This document shows positions 15,560 through 21,082 of a DNA stretch of 21,082 nucleotides, one piece after another. Each line of letters opens with the position of its first letter. Position 1 is the first letter of the stretch. The notes beneath the pieces are model-generated. The model had not been told where the DNA came from, did no database searches, and saw only the letters and a list, made by a program, of their open reading frames with translations. Origin of the DNA: CAZMCH01 sp964564735. GTDB taxonomy: Bacteria > Poribacteria > DTPJ01. The position numbers were made by a program, and so were the translations under genes. The stretch covers positions 1 through 21,082 of the forward strand of contig CAZMCH010000074.1 in NCBI GenBank assembly GCA_964564735.1, read 5' to 3'.

Positions 15560-16103
15560 TTTATTTCCAATACTTTCTCACATATTTTTATCCCAAGTCC
15601 TTATTTTATAATTGCTTAATAAAAACTGGGGGTGAATCAGACTACCTGTTATAACACCTTGGAAGCACCAACATCATTTCGTGTTATATCTTAATTGGGA
15701 AATGGTATAATATTGTAATACATAAAGGGTAGTTATTCGTTCATTAGATAAACGAAATTTTAATGCTATTTGGAAATAAAAATGTAATTATTTTGGTTAA
15801 ACTATAATGGATTTGTTATAATTGCAAAAAATCTGTTGACAAGCAGATTAATTTATGGTAATATTTAAAAGTTTTTCAATTTTCAATGCTTATACATAAA
15901 AATCAATAGGGAACAAACCTAAGTAATGCAAAAATAACAAAAATCCATTGAGTCACACTAATTTAATTCCAACCAATTTAAGCTATTATAAATTCCCATT
16001 ATCAATTTTATACATATAAGGGAAAATATGTTCTAAGTAAAAATTATATTAGACTAATGTGATTGGGTGTTTGATAACATGAAGCAGAGAGAGTGATTTA
16101 GCA
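15560..16103 (+). other. Long AT-rich leader and promoter region of the sigma-factor gene
   Basis: No open frame here looks coding on either strand. The region carries a strong promoter (15836-15864) and two further -10-like boxes with an upstream TG (TATAAT at 15706-15711 and 15817-15822). The 5' leader from the strong promoter would be about 230 nt. TATAACAC (15650-15657) and GTGTTATA (15681-15688) form a short inverted repeat. I see no recognised riboswitch or ncRNA. Confidence 0.55.
15836..15864 (+). promoter_or_regulatory. Near-consensus sigma-70 promoter
   Basis: TTGACA (15836-15841), a 17-nt spacer and TAATAT (15859-15864), pointing toward the sigma-factor gene. The -35 box is perfect and the -10 box has one mismatch, so this is a strong housekeeping-type promoter. 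It drives a long leader before the start codon at 16104. Confidence 0.8.
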
Positions 16104-17555
16104 ATGCAAAGAATGCAATTAGAAGAAGATTACGAAATTGATGAAGAAGATGATCATCCCATAATTGATGAGCCATTAGAAGAGGAGTCTGACGAGATCA
16201 TTAGTGCTTTAGATGATTTAGATGAAGATGTCAATATTATTGAAGACACATCTGAGGTATCAGGTAATACAAATCAATATAGCATTCTCACTGATTTGGA
16301 AGACCCATCAGAGCAATATGACGAGTCTAACGAGTATATTACACATTATGAAAATTATGGATTGGAAAGATCACTAGCGATATATCTGCGCGAAATTGGG
16401 CGTCAACCATTACTAACAAAAGATGATGAAATTACTCTTTTTACGCAAGTTGAGCAGGGACAAAATATTATAAAACATGCAATATATGAAACATGTCTTA
16501 TCATTGATACTGAATCAGAAATCGCAATTGAAGATATATATAAACATGCTACAAATATTATAGAAATGATTGATAACATATCATTATTAAAATTAATTAT
16601 AAATAATATTGATTTTAGTATAGATGTAACAAGATTTCAAATATCAAGATTATTGAAGATCGCCAAAAAATATTCTTGTGAAATTGTTTCTACAAAACAG
16701 AGTGATCTAAATAATGAACAATTGCGCTCAATGGCAGAATCATCTCTGAATGCCATAATTCAAGAAGTAGGTGTCGATGAAGACAAGCTTTGTATTATAA
16801 ACGATAGGATATGTCAGGGATTCAACATAATAAATTCCGCAAAAAAAAGGATTATAGAGGCGAATCTTCGCCTTGTTGTCAGTATTGCCAAAAAGTATGC
16901 AGGTGTGAGTCCTGCCCTTTCTGCATCTGATTTGATACAAGAAGGAAATGTAGGGCTTATGCAGGCAGTTGATAAATTTGAATATCAAAAAGGCTATAAG
17001 TTTAGCACTTATGCTGTTTGGTGGATAAGACAGTCAATAACCCGTGCAATAGCGAATTATGGTGGCGTTATAAGGTTGCCTGTTCATATAATAGAGAGTA
17101 ATAAGGAATTAAGGCGCGCTTCTGCTCGTGCTGCAAGAAAACTTAGCAGAACCCCAACTGTTGACGAAATTGCTAGACAGATGCAGGTGCGCTCCGAGAA
17201 AGTTCAACAACTATTACAGATGCCTAGACATCCTGTATCTCTGGAAACTCCTGTAGGAACAGAAGATAGCTATCTTTCTGATTTTATTGAAGATGAAAAA
17301 GTAGAACCACCTGATAACGAAGCTGCCCAAGTTGAGCTACTTGAGCGGGTTGATGAAGTTTTGAGCGGATTGTCAGAACGAGAAGAGCAAGTTATCAGAC
17401 TTAGATTCGGTATCGATGATGGATATGCTCATACTCTTGATCAGATTGGGCGCACATTTGGCGTTAGCAGAGAAAGAATTCGTCAGATTGAAGAAAGAGC
17501 ATTGAATAAATTGCGTCATCCTGTAAGAATCCGCAAACTCAAAGATTTTCTATAA
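16104..17555 (+). CDS. rpoD: Primary-type RNA polymerase sigma factor (RpoD/sigma-70 family)
   Basis: Sigma factor directing RNA polymerase to promoters. Residues 1-85 are very acidic, like region 1.1. Region 1.2 is at about 88-120 (SLAIYLREIGRQPLLT). A variable segment 121-245 follows. Region 2 (247-318) has RIIEANLRLVVSIAKKY, SDLIQEGNVGLMQAVDKFEY and GYKFSTYAVWWIRQSITRAI, with the -10-reading Q310 and T313 kept. Region 3 is 325-405. Region 4 is 415-475 with the helix-turn-helix TLDQIGRTFGVSRERIRQIE (444-463). Two departures from the usual primary sigma: the linker before DLIQEG is AGVSPALSAS, about two residues longer and without the usual RG, and ANYGGVIRLPVHIIE replaces the usual ADQARTIRIPVHMIE. 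The Shine-Dalgarno is weak (GAGAGTGA). Whether it is the only housekeeping sigma cannot be told from one window. Confidence 0.88.
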   Translation: MQRMQLEEDYEIDEEDDHPIIDEPLEEESDEIISALDDLDEDVNIIEDTSEVSGNTNQYSILTDLEDPSEQYDESNEYITHYENYGLERSLAIYLREIGRQPLLTKDDEITLFTQVEQGQNIIKHAIYETCLIIDTESEIAIEDIYKHATNIIEMIDNISLLKLIINNIDFSIDVTRFQISRLLKIAKKYSCEIVSTKQSDLNNEQLRSMAESSLNAIIQEVGVDEDKLCIINDRICQGFNIINSAKKRIIEANLRLVVSIAKKYAGVSPALSASDLIQEGNVGLMQAVDKFEYQKGYKFSTYAVWWIRQSITRAIANYGGVIRLPVHIIESNKELRRASARAARKLSRTPTVDEIARQMQVRSEKVQQLLQMPRHPVSLETPVGTEDSYLSDFIEDEKVEPPDNEAAQVELLERVDEVLSGLSEREEQVIRLRFGIDDGYAHTLDQIGRTFGVSRERIRQIEERALNKLRHPVRIRKLKDFL

Positions 17556-17589
17556 TTTAATATAATATCATAATGGTTGACCGAATTAA

Positions 17590-17635
17590 TTAATGTAAGG
17601 ACAGGTTCAGAAATCTGTCCTTACATTAAATTTTC
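17590..17635 (+). terminator. Terminator after the sigma-factor gene
   Basis: A perfect 15-bp inverted repeat (17590-17604 and 17615-17629) with a ten-base loop starts 35 nt after the stop codon and is followed by AATTTTCC. The stem core is TGTAAGGACAG/CTGTCCTTACA. The strong stem supports termination although the U-tract is short. Confidence 0.75.
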
Positions 17636-18055
17636 CATTTCCTAAAAGAGATATTTAAAGGAATTTTCAACGAAAACCGAATATATCAAATTTGTGTTGG
17701 GTTTCGTTGCCTCAATCCACCTACCGATTACGGAATATAATCATTTACATTAACATAATCTTATGAAACGCCACACAATATTGCCAACTCTTCAACTGCG
17801 CAATTTATCCTTTGCAGTCGTTAGTATCTGTTTAGTTCGCCAACGGACTTTGCTTTCACATTTATTATGGAATATCTTCGCGGACGAGAAGTTTATGCTT
17901 TGTGGGGTAAGATTTGCTTTGCAATCTTTTTTATATTATGCTAAAATACTCAAAATAATATTTATGTTATGTCATCAAATTGTTATTCTAACCAATAAAC
18001 GGTTCTGAACAGCGACACTATATTTTGGTGTCCAATTTGAAAGAAGGGGAAACTA
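17636..18055. other. Intergenic region with degenerate repeat
   Basis: About 420 nt without a convincing gene. GTGTTGGGTTTCGTTGCCTCAA (17694-17715) and the following CCACCTACCG resemble a decayed copy of the common 'GTTGGGTTTCG...CAACC(CA)ACCTAC' intergenic repeat known from many bacteria; ACGAAAACC at 17670 is roughly inverted to it. An 81-codon frame (17763-18008) has no Shine-Dalgarno and no family features and is not called. The last 15 nt hold the RBS of the next gene. Confidence 0.5.
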
Positions 18056-20059
18056 ATGAAATCTCTCAGGTTTTACTTTCTATTAATCTCTTTATTTTTT
18101 GTATTGGTCATGTTATTTGGATGCGCTTCAAAGGTTCAACAAGCAGATAAAATAGCAATGTCCGATCCAAAGGCGGCGATCCCTGCTTATGAGGAAGTCA
18201 TAAAAAATAAGCCCGGAACAGACGAAGCCAAACAGGCTCAACTCAAAATGGCAGATGCTTATTACAAAGCCGATGAAATGCAAAAAGCGATTGAGATTTA
18301 TGAACAAGTGGCAAAAGAAAATCCAAAAACAAAATTTTCTGCCCAAGCCAGAAATGCTATTGGTATGCACTATTATAATTCCAAAGAATATGAAAAAGCT
18401 ATTGAAGAATTCAAAAAAGCAAATGAAGAAGCACCTGATTCTGATGTTGCGAATGATGCTACCCTTGTGATGGGTAAAAGCTATGAGTCATTAGGCAAAA
18501 ATGAAGATGCAGTAAAAGTCTATCTTGATTTTGCAAAAGCACATCCATCACACCGCCTTGCGGCGCAAGCTTCGTTAACTGCTGCAAAAATTTATGAAAA
18601 CAAACTAGATATGGCAGATGAAGCTATTGAGACCTATAAATTCGTTGCATCAAAATTTCCGCTTTCATCATCAGCAAGAGAGGCTAGAGAAGCCCTAACC
18701 AATATGGGTGTCGATGCTTCAGAAATACCAACTGGTGATACTCATATCCAAGGTTCAGGACAAACAGGAGAGCCTCAAACAGTAACACAACTTGGTGGTA
18801 ATAGAGCTAGAAGAAGGGCAACAAATGTTCCTCGCACCGATGCGGATGGACTCACGAGATCAACACAAAGACCAGCAGAAGAGGGCTCAGGATTAACAAC
18901 TCCTAGCGCACAAGTAGCAAGTTCAGCATCAAGAACTGTTTCGCCTGATTTCGGTGTTGACCCGTTGAATCTATTACCTGATATTAGTGCTGACTCGCAA
19001 GGAACTATGTATGACGCTATCTATATGATAGGGATTACATATTTACAATCAGGACAATATAAAGAAGCAGGCGCTCTTTTTGAAAAATCTCTCCAGCTAG
19101 TTGGCGACAAACCATGGAATAATACTGCCTCTGCATATCTCTATCTTGGTAAATGTTATAAAGGTATCGGAAAACCAGAAAAAGCTGCTGAAATGTTCAA
19201 ACAAGCCATAAAAAAAGACTCAAAAATGATTGATAAAATGATCGTTGAGGGTGAAACCCAATATGGTGAACAGGAATATGATAAAGCACTAGATTCTTAT
19301 AAGACTGCATTAGGTCTTGTTCCATATAAAGACGCTGATATTTATTATAACATAGGGCTTGTTTATAAAAAACTTGGACAAAAAGAAAATGAACTGGATG
19401 CATTCGAAAGGGCGGTTGCCCTAAAACCCAACAATATTGATGCTGTTCAAAGTCTTGCAGAGGTTCTTTATTACAGGATGAATAACCCAATTAGAGCAAC
19501 TTTGTATGATAGCGAAGCAAAAGGACAAGGCAATAATGATTATAAAGTCCAAAAGGAAATTGGCGATCTATGCTATAAATACAACAGCTACTCTTGGGCA
19601 AGCACGAAATATAACAGTGGTATTCGTGTCCTAAATCTTAAGATTAATGATGATTTGAAGAAAGCTATCGGAACTACTGATGAAGCAAAATCCGCATTTC
19701 CAGACCCAGCAAAAATAACATTAAAGGCTGTAATCGAATCTGCAAATTCTGGAAACAATATAGCAATAGACGCACTGAAAAAAGTAGATGAAATGGTAAA
19801 TGATCTCTATTACTTGACTGCAAGAAGAGCATTAGCACAATTGAAAAATAATCAATTAAAAGGCGCGCAAGAATCCATTGCGACATCTAGAGCAGAATTT
19901 CCTGCTATTGAAGGCAATGCAGAATTTCAATATGCTGTTGGTGAAATTGAATTAGCACAAGGTAATAAAGATGCTGGTGTTTCTGCTCTAAAAAAAGCAC
20001 TTGAAATCAATCCAGAACATACAAACGCATCTGCGAAGCTAAAAGAACTTGGTCTCTGA
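18056..20059 (+). CDS. Large TPR-repeat lipoprotein
   Basis: A 667-residue lipoprotein made of tetratricopeptide repeats. Residues 1-22 are a signal peptide ending in the lipobox L20-F21-G22-C23, so Cys23 is the likely lipidated residue. TPRs fill about 34-215, with pairs such as AYYKADEMQKAIEIYEQVAK and YYNSKEYEKAIEEFKKAN, resembling BamD/YbgF-like outer-membrane assembly factors. A low-complexity Ser/Thr/Arg/Gln linker (about 220-310) follows. A second TPR block spans about 325-667 (LQSGQYKEAGALFEKSLQL, YLGKCYKGIGKPEKAAEMFK, ALEINPEHTNASAKLKELGL). Start: AGAAGGGG lies 6 nt before the ATG. TPR scaffolds bind protein partners at the envelope; no partner is encoded next door. An intrinsic terminator follows directly, so it is transcribed alone or ends its unit. 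Confidence 0.85.
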   Translation: MKSLRFYFLLISLFFVLVMLFGCASKVQQADKIAMSDPKAAIPAYEEVIKNKPGTDEAKQAQLKMADAYYKADEMQKAIEIYEQVAKENPKTKFSAQARNAIGMHYYNSKEYEKAIEEFKKANEEAPDSDVANDATLVMGKSYESLGKNEDAVKVYLDFAKAHPSHRLAAQASLTAAKIYENKLDMADEAIETYKFVASKFPLSSSAREAREALTNMGVDASEIPTGDTHIQGSGQTGEPQTVTQLGGNRARRRATNVPRTDADGLTRSTQRPAEEGSGLTTPSAQVASSASRTVSPDFGVDPLNLLPDISADSQGTMYDAIYMIGITYLQSGQYKEAGALFEKSLQLVGDKPWNNTASAYLYLGKCYKGIGKPEKAAEMFKQAIKKDSKMIDKMIVEGETQYGEQEYDKALDSYKTALGLVPYKDADIYYNIGLVYKKLGQKENELDAFERAVALKPNNIDAVQSLAEVLYYRMNNPIRATLYDSEAKGQGNNDYKVQKEIGDLCYKYNSYSWASTKYNSGIRVLNLKINDDLKKAIGTTDEAKSAFPDPAKITLKAVIESANSGNNIAIDALKKVDEMVNDLYYLTARRALAQLKNNQLKGAQESIATSRAEFPAIEGNAEFQYAVGEIELAQGNKDAGVSALKKALEINPEHTNASAKLKELGL

Positions 20060-20092
20060 TATGAGTTTTTCTGCTTTGTAGAATAATTATGG

Positions 20093-20119
20093 GGGCGTAT
20101 TTTATATACGCCCTTTTTT
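20093..20119 (+). terminator. Intrinsic terminator after the TPR lipoprotein gene
   Basis: GGGCGTAT (20093-20100), loop TTTAT, ATACGCCC (20106-20113), then six T's. This is a textbook Rho-independent terminator 33 nt after the stop codon. Confidence 0.93.
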
Positions 20120-20151
20120 AAACCATCTATAAAATCACAAGGAGACCCATT

Positions 20152-20487
20152 GTGGAAAGAGTGAATGAAAGCGAAATGACTTTCAGAAAAGGCGATTCTG
20201 GTCCAAAATATATATTTCGTGGTCCTAAACTTGAGTGGGGGGTTATTGTTCTAAAACCCGGTGAAGCTATGGGATGTCATGGACATAATGAAGTTGAGGA
20301 AACTTTCTATTTTCTTGAAGGAACACCAAAGATGATAGTTAATGATGTTCCCTATCAAGTGAAAGTTGGGGATGCTTTCAGAATTGAGCCTCTTGAGAAA
20401 CATGATGTTCATAATGACAGTGATTCATTAACAAAATTTGTCTTTATCAAATGTCCATATATACCAGATGACAAAATAACTTATTGA
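20152..20487 (+). CDS. Single-domain cupin protein
   Basis: A 111-residue small beta-barrel (cupin) protein, probably metal-binding and cytoplasmic. Cupin motif 1 is GCHGHNEVEETFYFLEG (41-57) with metal ligands H43, H45 and E49/E50. Motif 2 is GDAFRIEPLEKHDVHN (73-88) with H84. The start is GTG, supported by AAGGAGA (20139-20145) 6 nt upstream. Only 32 nt separate it from the previous terminator, so its promoter must overlap or be weak (TATAAA at about 20129). Its stop TGA is followed at once by the second cupin gene. Cupins serve as isomerases, dioxygenases or sugar/metal sensors; the specific activity is not readable here. Confidence 0.85.
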   Translation: MERVNESEMTFRKGDSGPKYIFRGPKLEWGVIVLKPGEAMGCHGHNEVEETFYFLEGTPKMIVNDVPYQVKVGDAFRIEPLEKHDVHNDSDSLTKFVFIKCPYIPDDKITY

Positions 20488-20498
20488 GAGTAGCTATT

Positions 20499-20849
20499 GT
20501 GAGTTATATTATTCGACAAATACCAGATGACGTTTTGCCAGTTCCATGTCCATGTGGACATAGCATTAGGGCTATTACAGGCAAAGATACTGACCTTGCG
20601 AGTATCCATGTTGTTACAATTAGCAAAGATTCCAAAATACATTATCACCGAAATACAACCGAATTTTATTATGTTCTTGAAGGTGAAGGCGAATTACTGC
20701 TAAATGATGATATAGTTGGTATCAAGCCCGGAACTATTGTGATGATTAAGCCTTTGACTAGACATAGAGCAAGAGGAAACTTGAAAATCTTAAATATCGT
20801 AATACCACCCTTTGATGAGTCCGATGAGTATATCGTTGATGAGTCTTAG
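20499..20849 (+). CDS. Cupin-domain protein with CPCG motif
   Basis: A cupin protein of about 116 residues of a subfamily that keeps a PCPCGHS motif near the N-terminus (residues 16-22 from this start), possibly an extra metal site. Motif 1 is HYHRNTTEFYYVLEGEG (48-64), ligands H48, H50 and E55. Motif 2 is IKPGTIVMIKPLTRHRARG (75-93), ligand H89. I chose GTG at 20499 because GAGAG (20486-20490) lies 8 nt upstream; a TTG at 20484 overlapping the previous stop is the alternative and adds five residues. It is packed between the first cupin and the YHS gene, so the three are probably one operon. The reaction is unknown. Confidence 0.83.
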   Translation: MSYIIRQIPDDVLPVPCPCGHSIRAITGKDTDLASIHVVTISKDSKIHYHRNTTEFYYVLEGEGELLLNDDIVGIKPGTIVMIKPLTRHRARGNLKILNIVIPPFDESDEYIVDES

Positions 20850-20862
20850 GAGGTGAAATATC

Positions 20863-21027
20863 ATGTTTGGTAAAGAAAAAGACCCTGTTTGTGGCATGAG
20901 CGTAAAAAAAGACAAAGCAATTGCAATATCCGAATATAAAGGCAAAAAATACTATTTCTGTGCTTTATCATGCAAGGAAAAATTTGATAAAGAACCAGAA
21001 AAATATATCAAACTAGATAAAAAGTAG
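20863..21027 (+). CDS. YHS-domain small metal-binding protein
   Basis: A 54-residue protein consisting of a single YHS domain: DPVCGMSVKK (7-16), then YKGKKYYFCALSCKEKFDKE (25-44). The three cysteines C10, C33 and C37 are the usual metal ligands of YHS/TRASH-type domains, which occur alone or in copper, mercury and other metal-handling proteins. AGGAGGTG (20848-20855) is a near-perfect Shine-Dalgarno 7 nt before the ATG, overlapping the end of the upstream cupin gene, so co-translation is likely. It ends with TAG. Role inferred only from the domain: metal chaperone or sensor linked to the cupins. Confidence 0.88.
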   Translation: MFGKEKDPVCGMSVKKDKAIAISEYKGKKYYFCALSCKEKFDKEPEKYIKLDKK

Positions 21028-21036
21028 TTTTTAGGA

Positions 21037-21082
21037 ATAGAACGCAGATGAAACGGATTAAGCGGATTGACGCTGATTTAAT
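21037..21082 (+). repeat. Degenerate CGGATT-type intergenic repeat, cut by window edge
   Basis: AACGCAGATGAAACGGATTA followed by AGCGGATTGACGCTGATTT shows short imperfect units of (A)CGGATT/CGCAGAT. Sequences of this kind are common dispersed intergenic repeats in several environmental phyla. It is truncated by the end of the window. Confidence 0.5.

Noticed and set aside
17763..18008. 81-codon + strand frame in the gap before the TPR lipoprotein gene
   Set aside because: No Shine-Dalgarno sequence, Cys/Leu/Phe-rich composition unlike the neighbours, no family motif, and it lies in repeat-like intergenic sequence.
1..21082. CRISPR arrays, tRNA or rRNA genes
   Set aside because: I saw no regularly spaced repeats with unique spacers, no cloverleaf-like sequence and no rRNA stretch on either strand.

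Overview
The window is AT-rich (by eye roughly two-thirds A+T). It suggests an uncultured bacterium of the Poribacteria or a close relative. The main clue is that both giant secreted proteins end in a FlgD-Ig/T9SS-like sorting domain with the pattern NP(E)xWIPYxLSE ... A(Y/H)WDGxNExG ... SSGxYFY ... RKxMxxx, which I associate with that group, together with dockerin-like EF-hand repeats. The taxonomic call is an inference from motifs and was not searched.

Layout. (1) 1-10166: two cell-surface/exoprotein genes on the + strand. The first is the 3' end of a gene with InlB-like repeats, a dockerin and a sorting domain. The second is a multidomain protein of about 3,000 codons with a signal peptide, PA14, PKD/Ig-like, carboxypeptidase-regulatory-like, SbsA-like Ig, FN3-like and sorting domains. 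Each is interrupted by exactly one in-frame TGA (69-71 and 6381-6383). Translation stays open and homologous-looking on both sides, and no ribosome binding site follows the stop. (2) 10167-10583: a non-coding gap with two strong inverted repeats. (3) 10584-14333: a co-directional accessory cluster: tandem-GNAT acetyltransferase, ComF-like phosphoribosyltransferase with a large internal insertion, MntA/HepT-type (MNT-HEPN) toxin-antitoxin pair, and an EVE-domain/PD-(D/E)XK nuclease fusion. The MNT-HEPN pair is bracketed by 34-bp near-identical direct repeats, each carrying the 3' end of comF. (4) 14334-15560: remains of insertion sequences on the - strand, namely a frameshifted DDE transposase and scraps of what looks like a second one. 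(5) 15560-17630: a long leader with a near-consensus promoter, a primary-type sigma-70 factor and its terminator. (6) 18056-20120: a large TPR lipoprotein with a textbook intrinsic terminator. (7) 20152-21027: a compact run of two cupins and a 54-residue YHS-domain protein. The window ends in a degenerate short repeat.

How parts may work together. The surface proteins and the TPR lipoprotein belong to the cell envelope. The MNT-HEPN pair and the EVE-nuclease beside IS debris look like a small defence/mobile patch dropped next to comF. The sigma factor is probably housekeeping. The two cupins and YHS protein probably form one metal-related operon of unknown role. The most unusual items are the comF-end direct repeats around the toxin-antitoxin pair, the EVE-nuclease fusion, the enlarged ComF, and the single-TGA interruptions of both giant genes.
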